Shown here in pieces: positions 41,993-54,896 of a stretch of 64,000 bases of DNA. The stretch comes from Favolaschia claudopus (Eukaryota > Basidiomycota > Agaricomycetes > Agaricales > Mycenaceae). Both the position numbers and the translations under genes were made by a program. The stretch covers positions 434,001 to 498,000 of the forward strand of contig JAWWNJ010000123.1 in assembly GCA_037176885.1 (NCBI GenBank), read 5' to 3'. The notes beneath the pieces were generated by a model. That model was given only the letters and a program-made list of their open reading frames with translations. It made no database searches and was not told the DNA's origin. How positions within the stretch are numbered: the first letter of the stretch is position 1; every line of letters begins with the position of its first letter.

Positions 41993-44069
41993 GCTATCCG
42001 CTGGCAGCCGACGCTGTTAGAACGAAGCGTTGGCAAGAAGTTGCTTGTCTCGAAGGGGACCTAGAGTCGGAGGACGAGTTCTTGGATGATTCGGATGGCG
42101 TTACTTTCCTGCCAAAATACATGCGAGGCATGGGCTGGAACGACCGTCGGCTTCTGAATTACAGTCGCACGGCACGTTACACAGAGATAGACGAACCTTT
42201 GCCTCGGCCGTCGGCTCACGAGTTCAAAAACGAGATAGCCATGCGCACCATCCGCGAGAATCCCGATTTCTTCTAAGTCCCAAAGTTATTCGCGTTGAAC
42301 GTCTTGAGAATCTTCTAAGACGCCATCCGAATCAAGCTTTCGTCCGGTCCGTGTCGTGTGGATTGCGAGAAGGTTTCTGGCCCTGGTGTGGATCCCAGCC
42401 CTCTTCTGACTACCCCCCGACATGGGATAAATTCATGGGCCCCTCCGGCTTGGATTCCGTGAAAGAGACTTCATAAATTCTCAACGAGACATTGAGGATC
42501 AAAAGAATAGATTCTCTCGCACCTTTGGGCCTGATCTACTCCCTGGCATGTATTCTACGCCCATCCTCGCAGTCACTAAACCCCACTCCGATGACCTTCG
42601 CTTGGTTTCTCACCAACGTTGCGGATCCTTCTCGCCAAACACAATGGTTGATAAGCCCAAAACAAAAGGCGCTAGGATGGACACAATGCAGCAGTTCATT
42701 CCTGCGCGACTGCGTTTCCGTCGGAGCATCCCAATGCCCGGCTCGTGGTATGGAAGTCGGGACGTTTCAGAGGCGTTCCGCCTCCTGCCTGTCCATCCAT
42801 TAATGCAGACTAAAACAAGTAGCGACATCTAACCTACCAACGAAGAGCCGAAGTGCAATCAGGGACGTCGAGCGGCCCGTTCAACGCAATGTGGATTGGT
42901 GCTGCACCTTTGGAAATTGTGGCTCTCCGAGAATTTGGGCGTCGTTGATGGGGTTGGTGGTTTGGATCGCTTTGTTTGTCAAAAACCTCGAAGACATCTT
43001 CTGCTATGTTGATGACAACTTCGGCTGGGAACTCGACCACAAATTTCATGCTTTTATCGCCCATACAACAAGACGCCTCCCCACAAAGCAAGTGAAGCTT
43101 TTACTCCTCTGGGGATTTCCTCGGCATCCCCCACAAAGAGAAGAAAACAATTACACGGCTCGTCTCTCCCCATCATCGGCTTCGAATCGACTCCAACGCG
43201 ATGACGGCTACTCTTCCTCCGGAATCGAAGGCGGACCTCGAGAGTTGGTTCAGCAATTCATTGACACACCGTCCACAACGCCGCACACTCCGTGAATTCC
43301 AGTGCTTGGACAGGGTGGATCAGCTGGTAATTCAATATGTTCTTCCTTCTTCGTCCCGCTCTCTCCAACGTCTACAAAAAGATGTCCGGCAAGTCCAATC
43401 AACAGGCGCTCGTCTACATCAACACCGCGATTAAGTCCGACTTGTCTTGGTTCCTGCGCCACCCCGGACAGCCCGACGGTGCACTACCCCCCGAAGCCCT
43501 GGACCGGAACCCCCCCCACAGAGGCCGATGCGACACCTTACCGTGATGCGCCGTTGGGAGGAATGGGCTTTTGGGCACCTGAGCTTCTGCTAGGTTTCTT
43601 TGCACCTGTTCCTTTGCAGCCTCCGAATGATACCATACTTTTCTTTGAGGCCTTGTGCGTCGTTTCAGCCTCGAGGTGGTACTGTTCCACATGCGGTGTG
43701 CTGCCTAACGGACGTAAACAACGCCTCACCATCTTCACTGATAATCAAAATACAGTCGACATCTTTAACTCTCTGAGCGCCTCTCCGGAGTACAACTTAC
43801 TCCTTCGTACCGCCGTCGATGACCTTTTGGCTCATCACATTGATCTTCGAGTCTTGCACATATCTGGAAGCAACAATGTCGTGGCGGATGCGATTTCCCG
43901 CAGTTGGTTTTCTGCAGCCGTTGAAGCAGCCCCTGGCCTCGTCATCCAGGACTTTGAACCCCCTCGAGAGCCGCTGGAGCGGCGTCATCATGATCCGATC
44001 CCGAGTTCAGTCCAGGCCGCCCGCGCGGCAAGCCTGGACTATGGAGCAATTGGTGCAAAAGCGTGCTAG
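41993..44069 (+). pseudogene. DIRS-like RT and RNase H, heavily frameshifted
   Basis: Fragments in order: GMGWNDRRLLNYSRTARYTE; GLREGFWPW; LLPGMYSTPILAVTKPHSDD; WYGSRDVSEAFRLLPVHPLM (first catalytic Asp); WCCTFGNCGSPRIWASLMGL; DIFCYVDDNFGWELDH (YVDD box); then a thumb region; and RNase H with GMGFWAPELLLGFFAPVPLQ, ILFFEALCVVSA, LTIFTDNQNTVDIFNS and VLHISGSNNVVADAISRSWF. The order after Gag and before a recombinase fits DIRS. There are at least five frame changes, so it is long dead. Confidence 0.72.
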
Positions 44070-44163
44070 CGCTCTTGGTGCCGCCATTGACTCTTCATCT
44101 GCCCAAACCTACGGTTCGGCTATATACAAGAAACGAAAACGAAAACCACTATATATAGAATAG
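43990..44163 (+). pseudogene. Start of a tyrosine recombinase, truncated
   Basis: After the RNase H, QAWTMEQLVQKRASALGAAI and DSSSAQTYGSAIYKKR look like the N-terminal core-binding region of the recombinases that follow RNase H in DIRS elements. The sequence leaves the family at about 44130 and no catalytic domain follows, so the element is 3' truncated here. Confidence 0.5.
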
Positions 44164-45758
44164 CCGATGGATGGCCGATGATGACCTTCGGCACTCACCT
44201 CAGAAACGAAAATGAAGCGTCGGCACGGAACAAGGGAAGCGGCCAAGGAAGCGGCGGGCATTAATCGCCATCACGCCAAGCTTGTCACGGTCACGTACAG
44301 TCTTTTGCCGCAATTCTCCTGCTTGACGCTATCGCGACTTTGCGTCCGTCGAATGGATCAATCTGCAAGCTGATAGTGGCTGCTTTCTGCTCTAGTAACC
44401 TTATGCCCCATTTCTGGATCCACAACTTGGCAATACTGGCTGTAACGCAACAATAAATAATCCCGATTCCCCAAACTTTTTAAAATTTCGAAAATAAGCG
44501 CGGCAAGCAGCAAAGGTTTCAGCCAGGTGGCAGCACGAATAATCCTCAACGGAGTAAACTCGACCTTGAGCTCGAAAATGTGTATATAAGCCAGCCAAAA
44601 TGAAACCCGCTTTCACCCAATCTGAATCACTCAGAGTCACTCTCTTTCTCTCTCATCTCTGCTCTGAAATCTTGGAATCGAAGTTGTTTCCAGTCATGGG
44701 AGGCTATACTTCGCCCAAGAGGCTTCCAGAATCATCGAAAACACGCCCCGGCGAAAGAAACATTCTCTTGTTCCGCTTTTTCCTCAATCTCTCCTTGGGT
44801 TTCCTCTTAGGCTCTATCTCTGCTCTCGTCCTACCGGCTACTCATGCGGATGCATACACTTTCACTTATTGTCTAAACCTACTTCTCTGCTCTCTATAAT
44901 CTTGTTATAAGCTACCTTGGCGGTATGCACATCCCATTCCATTCGTTATTTGTCTCAAGTAAGCTCTAGTGGTGTCCTTGGTCTTCGCGATCACATTAGC
45001 GATACAATTCTTCAATACTTGCTCAGTTTCCCCTACTCTGTTTACAGAGGTAGGGTTCTGTGGGGCTGAAGTGTCACTTCACCACTCACTCGAACACATC
45101 AAAATTACGGCATTTACGGATTCATCACTCCACAGATTGATTTTTGTTGCTCCACATTATTCACTATTTGCCCGCGGGCGGCAAGAGCAGATTTTGATCC
45201 CTGTGTATCGTACAATGCCGGCTTTTCAGCCATTTTCAAAATTGAAAATTCCGCCTCTCAACCAGTTTGTTTGTTTTATATGCCGCAAGATACGATGTAC
45301 TTACACGACCGACTACGCCTGCAGCTGGGATAACAGAGCCGCGTGCTAGCCGACGCTGAGCCGTCAATGCCGAGGTGATGATCAACATGACACACGCCGC
45401 CCGCACCGGCCAATGAGAGCTGGTCGGCGCGCGAGCGTCGACCGAGCGAGCTTTGGCGTTCTTTTACACTGAAGATTTAAATCTCACCTGCCAATGAGAG
45501 CTGGTCGACGCGCAAGCGTCGACCGTGCGAGTTTTGGCAGGCCCGCCTCAGTACATAAAACCCAGTATCTCAGTCTGAATTGACACCTATCAAAGTAGGG
45601 GACCGGTGCTGGCACCGCTATCGATTCCTTATCTGGCTTTCGATGAAGACATTCAACGGTACTATTCATTTTGCGCTGACTCAACAAATGCTAAACTTCG
45701 AGGCGAGTTGGCCATCTTTGCGGTCTTGAATCAAACCGGATGCTAATGAATCAAATTA
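44164..45758. other. No recognised gene; one direct repeat
   Basis: No family was recognised. CAATGAGAGCTGGTCG plus a stem-forming GTCGACGCG-CAAGC-GTCGAC-like segment occurs twice (45411-45460 and 45491-45540). Short plus frames such as 44600-44899 have hydrophobic runs but no support. Confidence 0.4.
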
Positions 45759-46567
45759 GCATGGTGGGCGCATAAAGTTAGCTATCCTTGGCTGCTTGTC
45801 TCCCTCAACCGCTACCTCTCGCACATGAACAAGCGCTACTGGGATCTAACTCCCAACGATACAAACCCGATCGAAGGGAGTCACGCTGAAGACAACCAAA
45901 TCAAGCCTACGAATCGTCCAATTTTGGAGGCAATATTATTGTGAGATACCATCTTTCTTGTCTTCTATACAGCTGAAGTCGGTTGTAGCGCGAAGGAACA
46001 AGATGCGCAAAATGCGCGAATTATTCAAGAAATGATATCCTCGGGAGTGTTACAGAACCCCAACAACTCGCTTCAAAGCCGGATGAAGAGTCAAGCGCAG
46101 CGAAAGGGCTCGCGCTTCTGAGAAGAAGCGCATCGCTGATGCGGAGCTCCTCACAGTCAAGGAAAGCAGGCAACTCCGAAATAATCTCGAAGCCACACAA
46201 CAGGAAAATGAGACCCTGCGAAAGCAAATTGCGATGCTCAGCCAGGCAAGCTTTTCAGCTACTCCATCGACTCCGAAGAAATTGCAGCCTGTTGCTAGAG
46301 TAGTTCATCTCAACTTCGTAAGCCTGCGTGATTATTGCGATCCAAGAATTAATGTTGATTCTATTTACAGCCCCCTCGCCCTCCAATTCGATTATCGATG
46401 TCGACAGTCTGTTCCAGTCACCTCCCTCAAACACACAGGAACTAGCTGACTCCGATTCCGATGACTTTGACTACGCTGCGGCGCTCAACTCGGACATCAT
46501 AAGTCCGATTTTCAAGAAGATAGCACGCGACCATCCAATGCCAGGTATCGATGATGAATACAACTAA
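45759..46567 (+). pseudogene. Transposase-like remnant with TNxxEGSHA motif and coiled coil
   Basis: A 61-codon stretch reads WWAHKVSYPWLLVSLNRYLS, RYWDLTPNDTNPIEGSHAED and NQIKPTNRPILEAILL. The (T)NP(I)EGSHAxDN pattern resembles the region after the catalytic core in Mutator/hAT-like transposases, where a TN..E.H motif is common. Downstream, in shifting frames, comes a heptad-rich segment (LRNNLEATQQENETLRKQI), then after a GTAAGC...TTTACAG intron (about 46319-46371) an acidic tail (SDSDDFDY) and stop at 46565-46567. The family assignment is tentative; it may instead be a lineage-specific host protein. Confidence 0.4.
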
Positions 46568-49500
46568 TCGGGCATGCTTTCGTTCCAGTAGACTACATTA
46601 CAGCGTTGCTCCGAATATAATTTCGCTTTCATACGGTGTAAGGATTGAAGTTGACAGAGTGTTCGGGACTGCCGTAGCCGCTCCACAGCGCATGCCGTGA
46701 GAGCCAACCTGGGTGGCTACGGTGGCTCTGCGCAAAGTCTCTAATACCGGTTGTATAATACATCGGCTTTCCATACCCGGCACTACCTTTCACTCAGCTG
46801 CACTCGCAAGCTCGTCACGACTGAGCTTGCACTTACAATTTAGCATCTTCCGCCAACGGCATGGTGAAGGGAATCTGAAAGAGGTAATCGTGAGTCGAGA
46901 AACAAAACAATACACATAGAATACGTACCAGGCACGGCGGAGAGACCGACTTGCGAAGGGATCCGACTATCCGAACCCAGACAAAATGCATGCTATTAGT
47001 GAAAGGGGAGATTGAAACAGTTCAGAAAAAGTAGGTATCAAAGGGGAGATCGTTCGCAGGGACGTAAAAAAGGATGGAAAGGAAGCTTACTTTACAGGAG
47101 TCGTCCGCCAGAAACGTATAGACACATTCCCTCTTGAAGGAAAACGAGTAGAATATACCCCGCACCACCATACAGATATACCAATGTCGAGAGCGACATG
47201 AGATGGATTCTGCTGATTAGCGTCAAGCGATACCGAAAAACGAATATACTCGATGTACCATGTGTTGATGATTGAATAGTGGGCCGCGCCACCGCTGATT
47301 GAGAGTCAGAAGCGCACAAAAACGAAGGATTCGACGAACGAGTGGATGAGAAGAGAGAAGAGGAACGACGCCAGGAATTCCAGAGGCGACGCCGCGATGA
47401 AGAATATCCTTGATTGGTCGAAGGTAGGTTAGCGTATGATTAAGAAATCGATTTCGGGACCTTACAAGGCGTTATGTCTACCCTTTGGCGCGTTGGAGTC
47501 CACTCATCAGTTGAGAGCATACAGAGGATGGCGGCGTGGACGTACATATCCCATATTCCTTCCTTCCGAAGCTCTGCCCCATCTATACTCCAGGCCCTGG
47601 TGGGGATCGAGTTTGGCGGAGAGAAGCGAACAAAGAGACATCTGTACCGTGCAGTTGTGTGCTAAGAGGAGTAACAGCGCCCCGGATATCGGATTGCACC
47701 AGAGGACTTGAAATTGCCGCCAAAGAACCGAACTTGCGAACCAACGGATGAAAGCGCGTGGAAAGGCGGGAGAGTCAAGCAGGACCATATGGGATAACTT
47801 TGCGGGCAGTATGGAGGCATGGGACGGGGTGGATGTGGCTGGAGGCGACCGGGATGCGGAGATGATTGTGGTAAGAGAACAAGAGAGGTTGTCACACGCG
47901 TCACAATTCGCGGTTTGTTATGATGGCTTTGGACTTGTTTATCGCCGCGCCAGGACAAGTAGAGACTCTTCAAAAATGAGATGTCCAAAAAAACCACATT
48001 TGAAAGATTTTGAACCGGACTTGCAGAAAAATCAAGAAAACTGAACCGTGTGAAATTCGAGAAAGGCTTGGCAAACTCCGGAAAATAAAATCTCAGCAGA
48101 TCTAGATGAGAGCAGAACGAGCAGAATTAGCCGAGATGGGAGCAGATTAGAGCAGATTCAGACAGGCTGGAGCATACGGGGTTTTCACTGGGGCTGAGGG
48201 TCCAGGATGCAACCACCAGGCACTGTAGAGGATATCCACCCCTTAACCCGTTGTTTCAGGACAGGGCCTCGCTTAACTAAGAATTAGTTGGTGAAAATTA
48301 GTTAGTGATTGCCACCCATCAGTGACGTTTAGTCAGTTCCCACGGGGTACTTAGCGTATCATCGAATGGCGAGTTTGAGGTTTTCACATTACCTGCGGTC
48401 TCAAAATTTTTATATGGGAGGTTCTAGTACCACCAAAAGTCATTTCCAGGTTGTATGATACCTGAGGATGAGATGATATGGCTTCAAGGTGCGGAATGGA
48501 GTTTTTGACTTAGTGATCACTAGGATTTGCCTTTTAGTCGACTAACTAAATCTACCCATCAAAATCAGTGATGACTGGCACCCACCTTCCATATATGGTA
48601 ATGCAAGTATCTTGGCCGCAACTGTACGCCCGCCATCTTCCAGTCACGTTATACATATAAGTTACACCGATGTTCCAATGTATTGTTACATCATTAATTG
48701 GCGATTTCTGGGCGCTCGAGCATCATCGTGAATTTTGTTCCTGTTGTGTCTGTAGTGAAAACGGCAGTTCATCGAATTGAATCACGGCAAGGGGAGCACC
48801 TTGAATTTTCCTTGCCAGATGCTGTAGTTTGAAGGAATACTCATTCAATATGGGAATGACGAGGGTTAGTTTCTGCGACAACCTCCTCGTTCGAGCATGC
48901 AATTTGGAAATCGCAAGGATAGCCCGCTGCAGACCGGCTGTGATTCTTGAATGCACTAAATGGCGCGAATCATAAAAAAGTCAAGAGAGAAATCGACACC
49001 TTTCCAATGAGTTAAAGCGTCGAACGTGTGTAGTTTGCCCAGTGGAGACGAGAGTGCCCTGTTGCAGTACAATGCACCAACCAATGCGGTATCTACATTA
49101 TGGCTGTAATACTGGGGCATAATTATTTTCTGCACAGCTTGGTCAAAATTTTCACAGTCGTGTGCAAATTAGCATAGAAATGCACAACTGCCAAGGTTAC
49201 AGAAGAAAACGCACACCTTTTTGGGCCGAGAGAAATGCCACAACTTCATGACCAGCAGCAAACCACGCAGCTTGCAGTTGACTTTCCAAGTCGAGCGGCT
49301 CAAGTGCTTGGAAGATCACTCCGGATCAATTCCATCACTTCCGCCATCAGAAATCCGCTTCCGAAATGAAGACAAACTATACCTTGTGCGTCCAATGCGC
49401 CCTATAAAGTTATTTTGAGGCCATAGCTTCAATTCTGTTGATCAGCATACTTATAAAGCCTTCAGCCAGCTCTGTATCACAACCCGATCTCAGTGATCTG

Positions 49501-50921
49501 TAATTGGAAAATCGAGGAATATCTAAAGGAAATTTTGCTCTTGATTATTTTTGACTGGCCATACTAAGGTCTCTAGATACTGAAACGGCGTGTTATATGT
49601 AAGTCACCCGGAGCGAAGCGAAGGCGTATCTTGTACAATACAAGATTTTGTCCAACCTGCAAAATAACCGTAGATGTCCCACTTTGGGTACAAGATAGCA
49701 TGGTCCGCAATACTAGGGTAGCCCCTGGACGTTTCAAATTGTTTCCAAAATTGAGATTTCGCAAGAAAAACCAGAGAAACAGTTTATTTGGCTGTTCTGC
49801 CGAGGTCATATTGTGTCCCCGCAAAAATGATGCCTGGAGGGCAAGTGAAAGTATATAACAGCGTTTTATAGTCTCCCCTATCCCACACCGGCAAGTTTAG
49901 AATGATACAGCTCTTGCTTTCTGTCTCAAAGTATCTCATGAATTGTGATGCATAAAGATTATCCGTCAATTAACTCAATTTCGGCACCATCAAAAGTAAC
50001 CACTCTGTATTGGGTCGTCAAGTGGATTTCCCATTCTTCAAGAAGGTGTATGGAAGGAAGACATACAGACCTACTTCCTCCATGCCTAAAACTTGGATTC
50101 TTGTCCCTATTAATTCGTTTTATACAATGATTTTATCAGATTTCATCAAAATATGACAAGGAAAGATCATCTGATTATACAGTGAGTACCACCTATTTAT
50201 GCACCGAATTTCTGTTGTATTGGGGGGCAATAGATGCCAAGGATTATGTCTACCTATCCTACATAGATGGTACAATACTACAAATTTCATCGAAAATAAT
50301 CGAATCTTCGGTTACTTTCTGTGATGACGAGTATATAGTAGCGAGGGCACCGAGCTGGAAAATATAGAGCGTCTGTCTAGACACCATCTCATGTTTCATA
50401 AACATATTCATCAAGGAATATTGTGTTCATGGAGTAAGTATGGTATCATCAGAGTACATACCGCTTACGACCACGCCCGATGGTTCATATTATAAGCGCA
50501 TGTGCTCAACTCATGAGCTCTTCGTTCAGTATCAAGGCCGTCCATCTCTAAGCGTGTCTCAGTCAATTTGTTCCCCCTGACACGACCATTAACGACGTGA
50601 GTAGAAGTATCATTCATCAGGTGTTGCTGATCACCGTGTCAGACTGCGCCATTAATATTCTGGGGCTATTAGCCCTTAGGACCTTGGATAATACGCTCGC
50701 CAAAGCCGGCCGATGTTGTTAGCAAAGTTCGGACAAATTGACCTTTCGCCAAAGGGAGGTTGAGGTCAAAGTTCGGACACGACCTCGGCCCGAGTGAGGT
50801 TAGATGCATGCCGAAGTGCACATCTGGCCGTACATACCAAGCGCTGAACGCCGGCAAGCAGCTCAATCTGAGTCGGGGGTTGTGCAAGATAGCGTCAGAG
50901 TCAATTTTACACCCATGCGCT
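46568..50921. other. No recognised gene
   Basis: Only short overlapping frames. Repeated GAGCAGAT-type words lie at 48098-48170. A CCATATATGG word at 48588 and GGCCGCAACTGTA near 48612 recall the 664-bp MITE ends but no partner end was found. AT-rich unique-looking sequence continues from 48600 to 50600. An AAAGTTCGGACA word is repeated at 50723 and 50769 and in altered form at 51129. Confidence 0.4.
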
Positions 50922-51060
50922 TAGTGTTTCTGCGGCCTTGGCTTGGCCTGAAAGCCGTGGCTTTGGCTTTCAAAAATCTGAAGCCGGGCCAAAGCCAAAG
51001 CCAAGGCCGAGCCATAAAGCCATGGCTTTTTGGCCTGAGGCCAAAGCCGGAGAAACACTA
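50922..51060. mobile_element. 139-bp hAT-like palindromic MITE
   Basis: Ends TAGTGTTTCTGCGGC and GCCGGAGAAACACTA, with an 8-bp duplication CATGCGCT (50914-50921, 51061-51068). The body is an imperfect palindrome made of GGCTTTGGC/GCCAAAGCC words. TAG-type ends and 8-bp target duplication suit hAT. Confidence 0.75.
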
Positions 51061-51182
51061 CATGCGCTTCGCACACCCGCGTAGGTATTTCCCAAACCTT
51101 TTCCCAGGATGAGGTCAGCGGCAAAGTTAAGTTCGGAGAAATTGTTTTGAAGGGCCAAATCTGCATGTAACCTCTGAGCCTA

Positions 51183-51723
51183 CTGTAGTATTACGTTCAA
51201 TTCGTAACGCGATTTTGGGTGTGACATCGCTTACGAATTTACCCTTTCGTAAGGGGGCCTTGGGACAGTGTGACTTACGAAAAATTCGTATTTTACCCCC
51301 CTTTGGGGGCCCAAAAACGCGCCAAAATGGGGGTCACAGGCGGAAATTGGGCGGAAACCTTTCGTACAGTGGCGGCGAAGTTCTGATGCCACCCCAAATA
51401 AGGAAATTCGCATCAAACGGCCTCCAATCCACCATCCTGGACGCGTCTTCACCACCGATAGCCCGTGCAGGATGCGAAGATAGCAAGCAAGGCTCGAACA
51501 AAAACAGCTCATTTCTTGAGGGATTTAGACGGGAAAAAGTGGTAGGACAGAAAGAGTCAGGCTCTCAGCCCGTTAGCAGAATTGATGCGATTTCCTTATT
51601 TGGGGGTGGCATCAGATGTCGCCGCCACTGTAGGACCCCGTCGTGACCCTGTGACTTACGAAAATTTTCGTAGGATTTCGGGTCTGTGACCCGTGACCCT
51701 ACGAATTGAACGTAATACTACAG
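51183..51723. mobile_element. TA-MITE containing a second TA-MITE
   Basis: Outer ends CTGTAGTATTACGTTCAATT and its exact complement at the right (24-bp TIR), flanked by TA (51181-51182, 51724-51725). Without the inner element it is about 275 bp. It carries CTTACGAAAA words on both sides. Non-coding; the frame at 51215-51646 that crosses it is a shadow. Confidence 0.85.
51367..51630. mobile_element. Inner TA-MITE (264 bp)
   Basis: Ends CAGTGGCGGCGAAGTTCTGA and TCAGATGTCGCCGCCACTG with TA on both sides (51365-51366, 51631-51632). Arms of about 49 bp (to AAGGAAATTCGCATCAA) are inverted copies with few mismatches. The ends resemble CAGTGGCCGCAGA of the 664-bp family, so the two families may be served by related Tc1-type transposases. 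Confidence 0.85.
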
Positions 51724-51725
51724 TA

Positions 51726-54700
51726 TTATCAAAGGTCCTGGGCTTGCCAACTTACTTGTGTCATCACTCCTGATGTCCGCTCACTCGCATCTTGCTCGCA
51801 TCCGTAGGCCCCCAAAACACTGTCAATCAGGCATTGTTTTCTCCATCAATGCGGTTGAGACGGGACCAAATAACTTTGCTGCTTAAAAGCCTGCTTTGTA
51901 ATCAGGCGGCGTTTCCGCGTCGAAGTCGGTTCCAAGCTCAGATCCCTCCCAAAGCGTGAGTGGTGCCGCAAATAATGGGCGCTGGAGTGTGGTGATTAAA
52001 TGAGCGTTAGAATGGAAAACCAGAACTGCTGATTGATTTTGTGGGAAGTATTGGGAAGTCTACATGAACACCGCAACACAATGAACGACATGAACCAAGG
52101 CTCGGACACAACAGAATGTTGAGAAGCGCGCGAAGCTTATTCAAATTTAAACAACCTGATTGTACATGTTTTGTTGTTTACATGCAAAATAATGTTCTCA
52201 AGTTCTGATTAGGATTTCCAGTGAATCTTCATTCTAGGAACTCTGAGTGATCTGTCTGTGCTACATGAGACAAGCACATACTTAGGTCACATTCCTGCCT
52301 CTTGCCAGGTTCAGGTTGGGTTCCAAGAGAGATGACCAATGCAGCACGAGTGTCGGCTCCTGGAGCTGAATGAATATGGTGCGAACGTCAACCGGAACGT
52401 CAGACCCTGTGGAAAGATGCGAGAGCTCGAGGTTCGGCCAAGCCCACACTGGACCGAACAGAAAGTCGTCAATAGGCAAGTACCTTGAAATAAGTTGAAG
52501 TCGAAAGCTCACCGATGTCCTTCTCACAGAATCGTTCAGGTCAGGAACATGGCGTGAACAGGGACAGTGTAACGGCGCCACATTATAAAATTGAATCGTC
52601 AGAACGCGTTCCCGCAGCAAAGCAATCAGAACGTACTGGTTAAAACTTAAGACCGGATCAAGCTTACTGAACTTCGAGTCCTGCGAACAATGAGACAGTG
52701 AAGTTTGCGTCGAAGTAAAATGAAACACTCACAGCATAACACGGGGAGACATTAGCATATAAATCAGCACAAAACACAACCAGCGTACCTGTGCGAAGTT
52801 TGGAACTTTGGGCGGCCGTGTTCAGCTTTTATCAATTCAGAGCAAACGAATCGGCAAAATTGACTTACTGTTATATCTTGTTTCTTGGTAGAATGAGACG
52901 GCAAAGGCAAGATGATCAACACAAGTTAAGAACTTACCAGCGAGGGCGTCCGGGATAAGTCATCAAATCATAAACAGAGTGAATCTAGATGAGATTATGC
53001 CAGTCAGTGAGCGATGTAGTTGAGCAGAATTGCACTTACAAGTAGTTACAGCGTAATCAATGTGAGGTAACTGCAGGAATTCGTCTCGCGTCAGTAAAGG
53101 TTTCAGGACGACGGGAGAGGAAGCGCAGTCGCTCGATCCGGATACAATCAGAATCGGGCTCGAGCGTGTCGAGGCAAAAGGAGATGAAGGAGAAACGTAG
53201 CTTGTCACGGACACGAAGTCAAACCTTAAGAGGGAGATGTTACCGGAAGTCAGTACTGCGTCAACTCAGGACCTTCGTGTTAAAACAATTTTTACACACC
53301 GAGGGGAAGAAATGCTAAATTGGATGTTTCAGCCATGTTTCTGCCTTTGAAACCGAAATCAGGGATTGCAAGGTACGGAACGAACCATGACGGTTGAGAT
53401 GCGCCAAACAGTGGGAACACAAGAAAGTGTCGATGAAAAGCAACTGTGATAGATGGAAAGTCAAGATCAAGGTTTGAGGGATGGAAACGGGAAGGAAAAG
53501 GGGTTGAAAGAAGAAGAAAAGGCAACATGGGAAGGAGAAGGAAGAGATAGACGCACGTTGATGTGCTGTTCTCTCAGTATGTACATGTCGGTGCCGGCAG
53601 CGCAAACAGCGGTGGAGTCGGCGGAGCGGGGCGAGGATCCAGCGTACGATAGTCGGAGGGGACGGAAGCGAGTATTGCGTGCGCAGGCGATGTGGTCGGG
53701 AGACGGCGAGGCCATTGCGCTGAAAGGATGCCGTAAGCGCGGACAGCAAGAGGAAGGGCGGAGTGACGCACCGTCGGCGGCGGTGTGAACGGGGCGGTGG
53801 TGGGGAAGCAAGTAGAGTGTCATGGTCGAAGTCAGAACGGCGGGCCGGCAGATATCGAAGTTGGGAAAGTTAGTAGGCGAACAGTCGGCGTTGAGGACGG
53901 GTAGTTAGGTGGACGTCGGCGTCGTGTGCGGACCGTTGGCGGCGGCGGGATAGGGGGCGGGTGAGTGCGGGTCGCTGAGGTGGTGGTAGAAAAGGACAGC
54001 GTGGCGGATGGCGAGGTGACTGTGTTAGCGCGGATAACGAAAAAAAGCGGCAGCGCCGTACCTGCGGATGTCCCATCTCCCTCAGCATGTCCCTATAAAG
54101 TCATCTTTCTAAATGTACTCACGTCAGTAATTGACATCAAGCTTTGAAGAATGGCTCACCGTCATACCATCTCCTCAATCGAGGCAAAGGGAAGCAGGAG
54201 GGAGCAGCTAGCGAGCTCCAAGCAGAAGCATGAGGTGGCAAGGGCACCAAGCGCAAGCCGCAGACTTAACAAAGGTGGGAGCACCCGCAGAAGATCATCG
54301 AACGCGTCGAATGCGCGCAAAACGGCGATGTCGCTCCGAGACGTAATCAGTCCCATAGGCCGAGATTTGGGCATTATCAGGGCATTTTGGAGGTGCAAGA
54401 CGTGTCAATAGCCATTGGAAGTCGTCCTGCATCGTATTCGGGCGCGTAGAGGGACGGGAGCCCACGGGACAACCCAGAAGATGAAGGGAAAGGGAGAGGA
54501 GCGATGTATTACATGTCACTGATGTCACGCATCACATGACTGACGCGTCGCGTTTTTCGCCAAGTCCGAAACTCGCGTTTCGAATGGCTCGGCCGAAAAT
54601 TCTCAAAAATTCAGATAAATTCCAAAATTATTTGTCCGCCAGGCCAATGGGTCAATTCCATCTGCTACAAGCAGGTATACACCGTACACTGTCTCACATC

Positions 54701-54896
54701 TCGGACTCGGGCAAAGTTAACAGTCAAATTTCAAGAACATGAGGTTGCAACAAATCAAAACGGTGCCCGACACGAAGCCAGTGGCAAACCACACTCAAAC
54801 TGTGAGCCAGGCCTTGTACTAGTCATAGAGTCATTTTTTTAAAGGTAACTGTCATACATGAGCAAGCTGTTCAATCTTAAGGGAAGCTTCGACGAG
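51726..54896. other. No recognised family; possible minus-strand multi-exon gene
   Basis: On the minus strand from about 53823 to 52282 several open stretches sit next to plausible splice sites: MASPSPDHIACARNTRF to REQHIN then GTGCGT (53534); PLFGASQPSWFVPYLAI to FLPLG then GTGTGT (53300); SYVSPSSPFASTRSSPILIV to HIDYAVTT then GTAAGT (53040). I could not join them in one frame, so no product is given. From 53850 to 54800 the plus strand has short basic frames (for example 54151-54411, Arg/Ser-rich) without a recognised domain. Confidence 0.25.

Noticed and set aside
48200..48625. A third 664-type element
   Set aside because: CCATATATGG and GGCCGCAACTGTA words recall the family, but the two ends do not pair and no TA-flanked copy could be set out.
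51215..51646. A 143-codon plus-strand frame
   Set aside because: It spans the outer MITE and the inner MITE inserted in it, so it cannot be an original gene.
52282..53823. A defined multi-exon gene on the minus strand
   Set aside because: Several good-looking exons and donors exist but no set of splice choices I tried keeps one frame, so it is only described.
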